Shown here in pieces: positions 25,334 to 33,631 of a stretch of DNA of 64,000 bases. The notes under the pieces are model-generated. The model ran no database searches, had not been told where the DNA came from, and worked only from the letters and a program-made list of their open reading frames with translations. The translations under genes were made by a program, and so were the position numbers. Source of the stretch: Asanoa ishikariensis. Lineage in GTDB: Bacteria; Actinomycetota; Actinomycetes; Mycobacteriales; Micromonosporaceae. The stretch's first letter is position 1. Each line of letters starts with the position of its first letter. The stretch is from NCBI RefSeq assembly GCF_900107455.1, contig NZ_FNQB01000001.1, positions 2,232,001 through 2,296,000 on the forward strand. Direction: 5' to 3'.

Positions 25334-25354
25334 CTCTCTCTCTCTCTCTCTCTC
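25334..25354. repeat. (CT)n microsatellite, about 21 bp
   Basis: An uninterrupted CT dinucleotide run. Such runs are unusual in high-GC actinobacterial DNA and are prone to slippage, but no gene depends on this one. Confidence 0.85.
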
Positions 25355-25395
25355 GCACCGCCGCAGTGGCAGCCGTCGATAAGGTGCGTCGGACC

Positions 25396-25594
25396 GCTAG
25401 CTGGCCAGCCGCCATGATGCCGTAACGATCGCCAGGTCAGGGTTGATCGAATCACGTTCCCATGTTTGGCGTGACCCGCCCTCGATTCGAGCCTGCCCGA
25501 ACTCGACTGCGGCACATGGTTGACCTGCGGTTGCAGAGTCGCATGGGCTGCGCTTGGGGCGCGTCTGCCTCGACCAGGTGGGCCGAACCTGCGC
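25396..25594 (+). repeat. Dispersed intergenic repeat, full copy C
   Basis: This roughly 200-bp copy starts GCTAGCTGG, contains GATCGCCAGGTCAG, CGTTCCCATG and TTGGCGTGACCCGCCCTCGA, a variable middle, then GGGGCGCGTCTGCCTCGACC and ends CCGAACCTGCGC. It aligns end to end with copies B, D and E in the same orientation. Confidence 0.7.
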
Positions 25595-25683
25595 GCACCG
25601 GTTTGGCCGCGCTGCAGGAAGGGCGCACTGGCGCAGCTATTACGAGCGGTGCGACGGGGCCGTGAAGTCGCTCAGGGGTTTTA

Positions 25684-25908
25684 TCACCGCGTTGTATAGG
25701 CAACCGCGCGGGCTGAGGTAAGCGCGATGTCGTAAATCATGTCTTCTTGGCCGCCAACGAGGCCGCGACGGCCGCACTCCATCAGGAGCTCGCGGACATC
25801 GACGTTGTATCTCTCGGCCGCGATCTCAGCGTGCGGTAGGAACGACGAGCAGACGCCTGCGCGTGGTGACGAAGACGTTGGTGACGAGCACCGCCCAGGA
25901 TCAGGCCT
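25684..25908 (-). pseudogene. 4-hydroxy-2-oxovalerate aldolase, C-terminal remnant
   Basis: The last 75 residues of this frame match the tail of the MhpE/BphI/HsaF aldolase family of aromatic and sterol meta-cleavage pathways: [20 protein letters not shown], then [20 protein letters not shown], then [10 protein letters not shown]. Intact enzymes have about 340 residues with the barrel N-terminal to this. Nothing of the barrel is recognisable upstream, and no pathway partners are near. Confidence 0.6.
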
Positions 25909-25968
25909 GCGACGAAGATCTGCTTGCGCGGTGCCTAATCGGTCTTCCCGCAACACCTCGCGGGCACC

Positions 25969-26802
25969 TCAGTGTTCGGTGCTGAAGAACCGTAGCAACA
26001 GCGGGCCGACGGTCTGTGGGTCGACGACGTGATCCGGCACCTCGAGGGTCTCCCGTTGAGCGTGGGGTAGTAGGTCTGCGAGCTCGTCGGCTGCGCGGTC
26101 GAAGAAGTCCGAGGGCAGGCCTGCCATATAGGGGGCCGTGATCGGTCCTCCGGTGGTGACCAGGACCGGTTGGGTGACCGTTGCCAGTCGATCGGCCGGC
26201 AATTGGTAGCGGTTGAGGAAGACGCTGTCGTGGACCAGCGTGGGCGCGAGGGCGACCGAATGCGCCCAATGCGCCGTCTGCTTGCCTGCCGCTTTCCTGG
26301 CCGCGATGTTGTCGTCGGAGGCGCCGGTCATGCGCATGAACAGTTCGAGAACCTCCTCGTCTCGCCCGGCGTCGAAGGCGCGTCGGGTGTCTGCGATGTA
26401 CTCCTCGAATCGCGGGCGTATGTCGTCTCCGACCGCGTAGGGCACCTCCCAGACGGCGATCGTGTCGATGGCTGACCCTGCCGCGGCGGCTTCCAGCGCC
26501 AGCGCGCCGCCTGAAGACGCCCCGAACAGGTGTGCCGAGCCGCCCGCCTCCGCGATCAACGCATCCAGGTCCTCGATCTCCCTTTCCACGGCGTACGGCT
26601 CGGTGAAGCCGCTCGCGCCGCGTCCCCGACGGGCATAGTTGTAGACCGTGAAGTGCTCGGCGAGAGCTGGCGCCAAGGGAGCGTTCTCCACCCCCTCGTC
26701 GAGTGCCCCGCCCACCAGAATGACGGCCGGACCGCTTCCTTCCCTGTCGTAGGCGATGGTGGTGCCATCGTTTGATGTCACGCGAAAGGCCATCTCGTTC
26801 AT
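25969..26802 (-). CDS. Alpha/beta-fold hydrolase
   Basis: A 277-residue cytoplasmic hydrolase. The strand-turn VILVGGALD is the oxyanion region, and LFGASSGGALALEAAA holds the nucleophile Ser in the GxSxG elbow. A C-terminal His lies in EVPDHVVDP. The family is large and the substrate cannot be named. It is transcribed on the minus strand just after the DoxX gene (27 bases between them), so it is probably last in the PadR-DrrAB-DoxX-hydrolase run. Confidence 0.85.
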   Translation of the reverse strand: MNEMAFRVTSNDGTTIAYDREGSGPAVILVGGALDEGVENAPLAPALAEHFTVYNYARRGRGASGFTEPYAVEREIEDLDALIAEAGGSAHLFGASSGGALALEAAAAGSAIDTIAVWEVPYAVGDDIRPRFEEYIADTRRAFDAGRDEEVLELFMRMTGASDDNIAARKAAGKQTAHWAHSVALAPTLVHDSVFLNRYQLPADRLATVTQPVLVTTGGPITAPYMAGLPSDFFDRAADELADLLPHAQRETLEVPDHVVDPQTVGPLLLRFFSTEH

Positions 26803-26829
26803 CTCACATCTCCGTTCGAGAGGTTTGTC

Positions 26830-27252
26830 TCAGCGCCTGAGCAGCGTGCCGACGACGGCCTCGGTGCGCGACCACCGCGCCCTTGCGATCACGGCCGCCA
26901 CGACGAGAAAGGCGAGCGGCAGCCAAGGGCTCTGCTCGAGCACGAACTGATCGGTGATGACAGCACCGGTCAGCAATGCCGCCAACCCGAGACTGGCCAG
27001 GCCCGCCAGAGCCGGGATCAGAAGTCCAACCCCTCCCGCGACCTCCAGCGCTCCGACCAGGTACCGGAGCCACTGGCCAGCCCCGATGTCGGCGAACATG
27101 TCCACCATGACCGGGTCGCCGGCGAGCTTCGAGATTCCGCCGCCGGCGATTATCGCCGCCAGCACGACTTGCAGAATCCAGACCCCGATGCTGCTCGCCC
27201 GCCCGGGCGTGTGCGCAACGGTTTCCGAGTTGTTCTTGGGGATGGTGCTCAT
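26830..27252 (-). CDS. DoxX-family integral membrane protein
   Basis: A 140-residue membrane protein with four hydrophobic helices: WILQVVLAAIIAGGGISKLAG, LRYLVGALEVAGGVGLLIP, LGLAALLTGAVITDQFV and LPLAFLVVAAVIA. The glycine-rich first helix ending in a GxxK motif is typical of DoxX. ATG 27252 is preferred over the longer frame because AAGGAGAG sits at ideal spacing. DoxX proteins are linked to respiratory or redox stress; the exact role is unknown here. Confidence 0.8.
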   Translation of the reverse strand: MSTIPKNNSETVAHTPGRASSIGVWILQVVLAAIIAGGGISKLAGDPVMVDMFADIGAGQWLRYLVGALEVAGGVGLLIPALAGLASLGLAALLTGAVITDQFVLEQSPWLPLAFLVVAAVIARARWSRTEAVVGTLLRR

Positions 27253-27355
27253 TCGGCTCTCCTTGTCGTGTCCGGGTCTGGTACCGGTGATGGCGTTGGC
27301 CGAGTGGGCCGGGTTGTCGGAGTTGATTTCGACCAAGTGCTCGCGGTAGCGGCAT

Positions 27356-28201
27356 CTACTTCTTGTTGCGGTAGAGGACCATGGTGATGGGGCCGAAGAC
27401 CGCGACGAGAAGTACGGACGAGACGAGCACCCAGCCGATTTCCCCGGCGGGCACCGAGCCGTGCATCAGGCCGCGTACCACGGTCGCCAGGTGGGTGATC
27501 GGGTTGACCTCGACGACCGCCTGCAGCCATCCGGGCATCGTCTTCGGGTCCACGAAGATGTTGCTCCCGAACGTCAGCGGGAACATCAGCATCATGCTGA
27601 CCCCCGCCACCGAGTTCGGCGTGCGCAGGATCAGGCTGAGCATCGTCCACAGCCACGACAGGCAGAACGAGAACACCAGCAGCAGCGCCACCGACAGCAC
27701 CACGCCGACCGCGCCACCCTCCGGCCGGAACCCGAGGACCAGGCCGAGCGTGATCACGATGGCCGACCCGATCGAGTAGCGCATCACATCGCCGAGCAGG
27801 GCGCCGACCAGCGGGGATGGTCGCCACACCGGGAGCGCCCTGAACCTGTCGAACACGCCCTTTTGAATGTCGGTGTTCAGCGTTATGCCGGTGTTCATGG
27901 TGGTCATGACGTTCGCCTGCACCAGGATGCCGGGCAGCAGGAACTGTAGGTACGCCTGTGTCGACCCGGCGAGCGCGCCGCCGAACAAGTAGGTGAACAT
28001 CAGCGTGAACATGATCGGGAACATGGTCACGTCGACGAGCTGCTCGGGCACGTGTTTGATCTTCAGCAGCGCCCGCCAGCCGAATGTCAACGAGGTGAGC
28101 ACCGGGCCGGGGCGAGACGGCCGCTCACCGGCCAACAGCACACTGCGCAGCGCGTCCTCGGTGACCGGCGCCGACGCCTGCTCCGCGGTCGTGGCATTCA
28201 T
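27356..28201 (-). CDS. ABC-2 type exporter permease (DrrB-like)
   Basis: The 281-residue permease has six hydrophobic segments and the ABC-2 features seen in daunorubicin-resistance Drr[21 protein letters not shown], then [20 protein letters not shown] (the cytoplasmic coupling helix), and a C-terminal [17 protein letters not shown]. It would form the membrane half of a drug or lipid efflux pump with the ATPase whose stop it overlaps by 4 bases. Confidence 0.88.
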   Translation of the reverse strand: MNATTAEQASAPVTEDALRSVLLAGERPSRPGPVLTSLTFGWRALLKIKHVPEQLVDVTMFPIMFTLMFTYLFGGALAGSTQAYLQFLLPGILVQANVMTTMNTGITLNTDIQKGVFDRFRALPVWRPSPLVGALLGDVMRYSIGSAIVITLGLVLGFRPEGGAVGVVLSVALLLVFSFCLSWLWTMLSLILRTPNSVAGVSMMLMFPLTFGSNIFVDPKTMPGWLQAVVEVNPITHLATVVRGLMHGSVPAGEIGWVLVSSVLLVAVFGPITMVLYRNKK

Positions 28202-29163
28202 GCGGCATCCTCCTCGGGTGTCTCCTCGGCGGCGTGTCCGGTCAGGGTGAGGAACACCTCGTCCAGGCTCGGCTGACCGAGCGCGAACTCGGTGACGTCG
28301 ATGCCGCCGCGGGACAGCTCGGCCACGGAACGGGCGACCCGCTCGGGGTCGGAGATCCGCGCGGACAGCGCGGCCGGGTCAGCGGAGAGCTCGATCGGCA
28401 CGTCGAGCGCAGCGGCGAGGACCCGTTCGGCCTCGGCCCGCTGCTCGGGCGCACGCAGGCGTACATGCAGCGAGCCCGCGCCGACCGATGCCTTGAGCTG
28501 GCCGCTCGAGCCCTCGGCGATGACCTTCCCGTGGTCGATCACCGCTATCCGGTCGGCCAGCTGGTCGGCCTCGTCGAGGTACTGCGTGGTCAGCAACACG
28601 GTGGCGCCCTCGGCGACCATGCCCCTGACGATCTCCCACACCTGGTTCCTGCTGCGCGGGTCGAGCCCGGTCGTGGGCTCGTCGAGGAAGATCAGTTCGG
28701 GGGTGACGACCAGGCTCGCCGCGATGTCGATGCGCCGGCGCATCCCGCCGGAGTACTTCTTCACCTGCCGATCGGCGGCCTTGGCGAGGCCGAACGCGTC
28801 GAGCAGGTCGGTCGCCCGCTCCCTGCCTCGGCGGCGTGAGTAGCCGAGCAGTCTGGCGAGCAGCAACAGGTTCTCCACCCCGGTGAGGTCCTCGTCGACC
28901 GACGCGAACTGCCCGGTGAGGCCCACCCTGCTCCGCACCGCCTGGGCGTCACGCACGACGTCGTAGCCGAGCACTTGCGCCTCTCCGGCGTCGGGGCGCA
29001 GGAGCGTGGCCAGCATGCGGATCGTGGTGGTCTTGCCCGCCCCGTTCGGACCGAGCACGCCGTACACGCCCCCGGCGCTCACGGCCAGGTCCACACCGGC
29101 GACCGCGTGGGTCGTGCCGAAGCTCTTCTTCAACCCTCTCGTCTCGATCGCGAGCTTTCCCAT
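28198..29163 (-). CDS. ABC exporter ATPase (DrrA-like)
   Basis: A 321-residue ATPase: Walker [12 protein letters not shown]-loop [16 protein letters not shown], signature [10 protein letters not shown], Walker [13 protein letters not shown], switch His replaced by Gln ([11 protein letters not shown]) as in DrrA, and a DrrA-type C-terminal regulatory domain ending [14 protein letters not shown]. It powers the DrrB-like permease downstream (4-base overlap). A palindromic PadR operator pair lies between it and padR. Confidence 0.9.
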   Translation of the reverse strand: MGKLAIETRGLKKSFGTTHAVAGVDLAVSAGGVYGVLGPNGAGKTTTIRMLATLLRPDAGEAQVLGYDVVRDAQAVRSRVGLTGQFASVDEDLTGVENLLLLARLLGYSRRRGRERATDLLDAFGLAKAADRQVKKYSGGMRRRIDIAASLVVTPELIFLDEPTTGLDPRSRNQVWEIVRGMVAEGATVLLTTQYLDEADQLADRIAVIDHGKVIAEGSSGQLKASVGAGSLHVRLRAPEQRAEAERVLAAALDVPIELSADPAALSARISDPERVARSVAELSRGGIDVTEFALGQPSLDEVFLTLTGHAAEETPEEDAA

Positions 29164-29398
29164 GGGTTCGATTCCTTCCCTCGGCGTTGCGAACGGACTG
29201 GTGAGCTAGTCAAGTTTGACTACTTAGCCAAAGTACACGAGGACGAAACGTCTAGTCAAGGTTGATTAGGCGCGCATCTTGAGGTGATCGGGGACCGTTC
29301 GCCACGAACCCGGATCATCGGCCATGGCGTAGGCGCCCTCAGACAGTCGTTTGCTCAGGCTCTTCGCCCACTCCAGTTCGGTGCGCGCCTGCCCCGCC
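29131..29398. repeat. Tandem duplication, unit 1 (drrA start + operators + padR 3' end)
   Basis: This segment is repeated at 29874-30139 in direct orientation, about 743 bases further right, with only scattered substitutions. It covers the first codons of drrA, the intergenic operators and the C-terminal codons of padR. It produced an exact-looking MGKLAIxTRGL fragment upstream of padR. Confidence 0.75.
29207..29269 (-). promoter_or_regulatory. Two PadR-type palindromic operators between padR and drrA
   Basis: TAGTCAAGTTTGACTA (29207-29222) is a perfect 16-bp palindrome. CTAGTCAAGGTTGATTAG (29252-29269) is a second near-perfect one and overlaps the padR stop codon. Both share the half site TAGTCAA. 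PadR repressors next to DrrAB-like pumps bind such sites and release them on drug binding. Confidence 0.65.
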
Positions 29399-29859
29399 CA
29401 CAGTTCGGCCTGATCGCGGACGTGCTCGGGGGTGTCCCGATTGGGGTGCTCCCGCCACTCGGCCTGCACTACGAGCTCCGCTTCCAGGCGCGCGACCCGC
29501 TCGTTAACCTGCGCGATGGCATCTGTCCTGGTCAGCATGGGCAACATGGCGATGGACGCGTTGAGCATGTCCGGGTCGTGGGTGCGCCGCAGGCCGTCGC
29601 GGACCAGTTCGACCATCTCGTCACGTCCCCGAGCTGTCGCGCGGTACAGAACGCGCTCCGGCCCGGAGTTGCCCGGCTCGGCGTGTTCGGTGAGGAGGCC
29701 ATCAGCCGCCGCCTTCTTCAGCGCGTGATAAATCGAGCCGGGCTTGATCTTGGCCCAACTCTCCGCACCCCAGCTCTGCAGTTCGGACCGCACCTGGTAG
29801 CCATGCGCGCCGCCGGAGAGGTGCACGATACCGAGTACCAGGAGCTTCGTCGCCGACAT
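29266..29859 (-). CDS. PadR-family transcriptional regulator
   Basis: A 197-residue regulator: a PadR winged helix (LLVLGIVHLSGGAHGYQVRS, KIKPGSIYHALKKAAADGLL, LYRATARGRDEM) followed by a Vir-like helical C-terminal dimerisation domain. The ATG at 29859 follows GGAGGTGG at good spacing; the longer frame to 29907 is the duplicated drrA start and is not used. It lies immediately upstream of drrAB on the same strand and probably represses that exporter and itself, since operator copies lie on both sides of the gene. Confidence 0.88.
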   Translation of the reverse strand: MSATKLLVLGIVHLSGGAHGYQVRSELQSWGAESWAKIKPGSIYHALKKAAADGLLTEHAEPGNSGPERVLYRATARGRDEMVELVRDGLRRTHDPDMLNASIAMLPMLTRTDAIAQVNERVARLEAELVVQAEWREHPNRDTPEHVRDQAELWAGQARTELEWAKSLSKRLSEGAYAMADDPGSWRTVPDHLKMRA

Positions 29860-29873
29860 GCGCCCACCTCCGC

Positions 29874-30139
29874 TCAACCCTCTCGTGTCGATCGCGAGCT
29901 TTCCCATGGGTTCGATTCCTTCTCCCGTGTTGCGAACGGATTGGTAGAGACTAGTCCAGTTTGACTACTTGGCCAAAGTACACGAGGACGAAACGTCTAG
30001 TCAAGGTTGATTAGGCGCGCATCTTGAGGTGATCGGGGACCGTTCGCCACGAACCCGGATCATCGGCCATGGCGTAGGCGCCCTCAGACAGTCGTTTGCT
30101 CAGGCTCTTCGCCCACTCCAGTTCGGTGCGCGCCTGTCC
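29874..30139. repeat. Tandem duplication, unit 2 with truncated padR tail
   Basis: This second copy of 29131-29398 carries the drrA start fragment (in frame with padR), the operators (TAGTCCAGTTTGACTA at 29952-29967, now with one mismatch, and CTAGTCAAGGTTGATTAG at 29997-30014) and the last about 42 codons of padR. After 30139 the match jumps to 29436, i.e. about 40 bases are deleted, and continues to about 30188. Confidence 0.7.
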
Positions 30140-30188
30140 CGATTGGGGTGCTCCCGCCACTTGGCCTGCTCTACGAGCTCCGCTTGCG
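30011..30188 (-). pseudogene. padR 3' fragment created by duplication
   Basis: The minus-strand frame reads ARTELEWAKSLSKRLSEGAY then AMADDPGSWRTVPDHLKMRA and stops, the same as the end of the intact padR. Upstream it runs into a deletion and unrelated sequence, so no regulator can be made from it. Confidence 0.7.
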
Positions 30189-30272
30189 CGCCCGCCAGGG
30201 TGGTGTCCACTCCCACCAACACTAGGGTGCCCTCCTGGTCCGGGTGGTGTCAGCACTGACCTACAAACGGTG

Positions 30273-30458
30273 CTGGTGGAGACCTCCAAAGCCAGCCAGG
30301 CGATCGGCTCACCCGAAACAGTCCACCGGACGCTCGCCCGACTACAACAAGACACCGCAGCGGACGAACTGATGCTCACCACAATCGTTTACGACGTTCA
30401 CGATCGAACGCGCTCTTTCGAACTTGTCGCCGAGCACGCTGCCGGGACGCCCCACTAA
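30273..30458 (+). pseudogene. Luciferase-like (LLM) flavin monooxygenase, C-terminal remnant
   Basis: The frame ends with AIGSPETVHRTLARLQQDTA, ADELMLTTIVYDVHDRTRSF, ELVAEHA and a stop. This is the conserved tail of the LLM family (G-x-PETV, then the ADELM strand and the DxxDRxRSxEL helix). The flavin-binding barrel that should precede it is missing; instead the fragment abuts the padR duplication. Confidence 0.6.
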
Positions 30459-30968
30459 CCCTCTGAGCAACTAAGCCGGACACGGCTAGCTGGGCAAACG
30501 CCACGATGCCGCTACGACGATCAGGTCCGGGCTGTTCCAATCCCGTTCCCATGCTTGGCGTGACCCGCCCTCGACAACGACCGGCGCGACTCTGTCCACC
30601 AACAGCCGCTGAGCTGCATGTTTAGAACGATCCACGTGGCGTGGGGGGCGCGTCTGCTTCGGTCTGGGTGATTCGAACCTGCGCACGTCAGACCCCATGG
30701 TTCGGACTGCTTAGAGCGCCAAGATCATCCAATGCGCGACGTCGCTTCCCCGGACAATGCCGCCGATAGGGACGAAGATCGCTCGTGGGCTGAGGTACCT
30801 GTTGACGCCGTGATTCCTTTGATCCACAGTTGGCCGGCACTTTGACTGCGTCAATGGGGAGGCACAGGTGGGCGGTCAGTCAGTGGCTGGGTTGGGTTCG
30901 GTGGCGGTTTCGCTTGCTGTCGGGCTGCGCGCGGCGCCGCGTCGACCCATCGCGTCGGGGCGGGCGGT
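30459..30968. other. Non-coding stretch with dispersed repeat copy B
   Basis: Apart from repeat copy B and a possible promoter region for 30969, I see nothing coding here. Confidence 0.6.
30485..30684 (+). repeat. Dispersed intergenic repeat, full copy B
   Basis: This 200-bp copy starts GCTAGCTGGGCAAACGCCA, contains CGTTCCCATGCTTGGCGTGA and CCCGCCCTCGA, then GAGCTGCATGTTTAGAA, GGGGGGCGCGTCTGC, and ends GGGTGATTCGAACCTGCGC. It aligns with partial copy A over its second half and with C, D and E at both ends. Confidence 0.7.
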
Positions 30969-31850
30969 ATGACGACCGTTATTCAACGCGCAGGGTCGCG
31001 CGCCAACGTCGGAAGCCGTCCAGTCAGGATTGGGGTTCGCGCGTTGGCCTGTGTGGTCGCGCTGACGGTCGCGGCATTGTTCGCAGCCGGCGGCGCGTGG
31101 CTCGGCTGGAGGTGGGCCGCGGAACTACCGGATGACGTCGAAGCCGGCGGCCTGGCGATGTCTGCCGCTCCAGGCTTGTCCATCGCTAAGGTCGACCGCC
31201 TAGATCCGGTCTTCAGCTACCAGCACTCAACGGGGCTGGCCACTCAGATTTTTGGCTCAGACAATTACAACGGCGGCTACGTTCTGCTCAGCATGGACCT
31301 GCCCAACGGTTCCTACAGTTCGGTGCTGACAGGAGTCGAGGCCAATCTGCGGCAGCAAGGCTGGAAAGTTGTGCCCACATCCTCAGCCCGCGAGCTGAGC
31401 GCGACGCGTGACGACCTGGCCCTCATGGTCGTGCCGGTCAGCGATGGAGCGGTCCTTCCCGAACTGACACCGAAAGCGCAGCTGGGAATAGAGTTCGTAC
31501 GCCCCCAGCCGGCAGCCGTTCTGCCACTGACCTTGGTTGGTTGGCTGGTTGGACTTCTTCTTGGCGGACTGATGGTCCTCGCGGTCGCCCGCCGACCGTC
31601 TACACGGAAAGCGTCAGGGCCGGTCGCTGCGGCGTTGGCCAGCGTTGGAACGCTCCTGCTGTTGCCCGCCACAGTGCTCAGTAGCGGCGACATCATTTAC
31701 GCCCAACTGATCCAGTCCGCGATGGTCTCACCGCCGGCACCGTGGACTGCTTACACCTTTATCGTGATTCGTCCGCTGTCCATGCTAGGAATTGTCTTCC
31801 TGATATCTGCGTCTGTTTTACCCATATTGCCTCGCAGGCGTGACCGCTGA
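30969..31850 (+). CDS. Membrane protein of unknown function
   Basis: The 293-residue protein is not one I recognise. It has an N-terminal membrane segment (ALACVVALTVAALFAAGGAW), an extracellular domain of about 140 residues, then three more membrane segments (LTLVGWLVGLLLGGLMVLAV; VGTLLLLPATVLSSG; LSMLGIVFLISASVLPIL) and a basic end RRRDR. Its base and codon use, especially near the 3' end, is visibly less GC-rich than the neighbours. It is alone between two direct copies (B and D) of the 200-bp dispersed repeat, which suggests an acquired cassette. Confidence 0.7.
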   Translation: MTTVIQRAGSRANVGSRPVRIGVRALACVVALTVAALFAAGGAWLGWRWAAELPDDVEAGGLAMSAAPGLSIAKVDRLDPVFSYQHSTGLATQIFGSDNYNGGYVLLSMDLPNGSYSSVLTGVEANLRQQGWKVVPTSSARELSATRDDLALMVVPVSDGAVLPELTPKAQLGIEFVRPQPAAVLPLTLVGWLVGLLLGGLMVLAVARRPSTRKASGPVAAALASVGTLLLLPATVLSSGDIIYAQLIQSAMVSPPAPWTAYTFIVIRPLSMLGIVFLISASVLPILPRRRDR

Positions 31851-32472
31851 TGCAACTCGGTGTGCGGGAGCCCGGCGCCAGCGTCACCTCAGCTGGCATT
31901 GGGACATGGTTCGCGTAGCCCTCGGACACCGGTTAGAGGCGCCTTCCGCCTGCGCGCCTCAGGTCTATCTGGGCAAACACCATGACGCACTGACGATCAC
32001 CACGTCGGCGTTGATCGAACCCCGTTCCCATGCTTGGCGTGACCCGCCATCGAGATAGACCTGCGCGTCCGCCGAATTTGCCAGCTCAATGGGTGGGTCT
32101 CGATGCGTTTAGGGGCGCGTCTCGGCCCGTCGAGGTGGGGCTCGAACCTGCGCACGACGAATCGACAAGGCGATGGCCGCGCGCCAGCACAGCAACGATG
32201 ACCGCTGCAATCACGTAGGCGCTCCATCCGCGGCCGTCGAGCTCAACATGTCCGAGGTTGCGGGGGACGAGGATCTCCAGACAACTTCATCTTGAGGATC
32301 TCGACCCGGACGACGATCTGGCATCGTCATGTGTGAAGGACAGACGGCGACCATTGGGCCACGACCGTCAGTGACCGATCACAGCGTCGATGGATCCGCC
32401 ATCGAATCGTCCACGTCATCGGCAGGGACTGTCCTGCTCGCCGGCATTCGGTGACGGCTGCGCGGCGTTGCA
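31851..32472. other. Non-coding stretch with dispersed repeat copy D
   Basis: It contains repeat copy D (31964-32153) and otherwise degenerate sequence up to the ADH terminator. No coding frame is supported. Confidence 0.6.
31964..32153 (+). repeat. Dispersed intergenic repeat, full copy D
   Basis: This 190-bp copy has CTATCTGGGCAAACACCATG at the left, CCCGTTCCCATGCTTGGCG in the first half, and GGGGCGCGTCTCGGCCC, then GCTCGAACCTGCGC at the right. It is about 1.5 kb from copy B in the same orientation, with the membrane protein gene between. Confidence 0.65.
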
Positions 32473-32510
32473 CCGGCTCGGGCGCGACATCCTGGTCGCG
32501 CCCGAGCCGG
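32473..32510 (-). terminator. Perfect 16-bp hairpin after the alcohol dehydrogenase
   Basis: CCGGCTCGGGCGCGAC and GTCGCGCCCGAGCCGG are exact complements around a 6-base loop. The hairpin lies 12 bases beyond the dehydrogenase stop, at the end of the wrbA-SDR-ADH operon. No T-run. Confidence 0.75.
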
Positions 32511-32521
32511 CGAGGTCGTGG

Positions 32522-33613
32522 TCAGGGCAGGATCACGGCCTTCAACGGCTCGCCGCGACCGACGGCGTCGATCGCGGCCTGCGCCTCGTCGAGCGCGAAG
32601 CGGTGCGTGACCATCTCGGCGAGTGGGTATCGCCGGTGGACGGCGCGGGTGACCTGGAGCGTCTCGTACATATGCCGCGGTGTCGTGTAGGCCGAGCCGA
32701 TCACGCGGATGTTGTGGTTGTTCAGGTACCGCGGCTCGACCGGCGACGTCCCGGGCGCGGACCACAGGCCGATGATCACGTACGAGCCGTCGGGTGCGAC
32801 CAGCGGCAGACCTTCGGTGAACGCGGGCACCCGGCCGGCGGCCTCGATGATGACGTCGGCGCCGCGGCCGTCCGTGATCTCCTTGACCGCCTCGGCCCGC
32901 GAGCGCTCGTCGGTCCGGGTCACGTCGATCGTGGTGGTGGCGCCCAGCTTCGTGGCCATTTCCAGCCGGTTGGGCGGTGCGCCGAGAACCGTGACGCTGC
33001 TCGCGCCGGCGAGGTGCGCCAGGAGCGTGGCGGCGAGGCCGACCGGGCCGGAGCCCTGCACGAGCACGTGTTGCCCGTACCGGATGCCACCGAGGCGGTT
33101 CAGGGCGTGCAGCACCGTCGGCATGGCGCAGCCGAACGCGATCAGGGCCTCGGCGGGGACGTCCGCGGGCACCTTGAAGAACGCCGTGCGGTCCGGCAGC
33201 CAGGCGTACTGGGCGTACGTACCCACCGGTGGCTTGTCCGCGTGTTGGTGCAGCTGGAAGGTCACCAGGTTGGGGCACATCGACACGTCTTCGACGACGG
33301 TGCAGTAGTAGCAGCGGTAGCAGGGTTGCGCCGGCTGCCAGTAGACGAGGTCGCCTACCGCCACCGGTTCGCCGGCGCTGTCGGTGGTCACCTCGGGGCC
33401 GAGTTCCGCGATGCGGCCAATGGCCTCGTGGCCGAGGACCATCGGGTTGGGCAGGGTGATGTCACCGGACTGCAGGTGGTGGTCGGTGCCGCAGACGCCG
33501 GACATCTCCACCGACACGATGACCTCGCGGCCAGACGCCGACGGCGTGGGACGCTCCCATATCTCCAGCGGCGCCCCGGGCTTGACGAGGACGGCGCGTT
33601 TGACGGTACGCAT
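32522..33613 (-). CDS. Zinc-dependent medium-chain alcohol dehydrogenase
   Basis: The 363-residue MDR enzyme oxidises an alcohol with NAD(P). The catalytic zinc ligands are in SGVCGTDHH (Cys) and LGHEAIGR (His-Glu). The structural zinc lobe is present in a spaced form, CYRCYYC with a further Cys in SMCPN. The nucleotide-binding motif is GSGPVGL. The start ATG is 18 bases after the SDR stop, so it is the third gene of an operon with the SDR and WrbA-like genes. Substrate unknown. Confidence 0.88.
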   Translation of the reverse strand: MRTVKRAVLVKPGAPLEIWERPTPSASGREVIVSVEMSGVCGTDHHLQSGDITLPNPMVLGHEAIGRIAELGPEVTTDSAGEPVAVGDLVYWQPAQPCYRCYYCTVVEDVSMCPNLVTFQLHQHADKPPVGTYAQYAWLPDRTAFFKVPADVPAEALIAFGCAMPTVLHALNRLGGIRYGQHVLVQGSGPVGLAATLLAHLAGASSVTVLGAPPNRLEMATKLGATTTIDVTRTDERSRAEAVKEITDGRGADVIIEAAGRVPAFTEGLPLVAPDGSYVIIGLWSAPGTSPVEPRYLNNHNIRVIGSAYTTPRHMYETLQVTRAVHRRYPLAEMVTHRFALDEAQAAIDAVGRGEPLKAVILP

Positions 33614-33631
33614 GATTCTCCAATCGATCGT

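Larger units (their letters stand above)
25272..25683. other. Non-coding stretch with microsatellite and dispersed repeat
   Basis: No gene is supported between the broken MerR and the aldolase remnant. The stretch contains the (CT)n run and dispersed repeat copy C. Confidence 0.6.

Noticed and set aside
30830-31135. Plus-strand 101-codon frame overlapping the start of the membrane protein
   Set aside because: Arg/Trp-rich shadow; the overlapping frame has a signal/membrane segment and full length.
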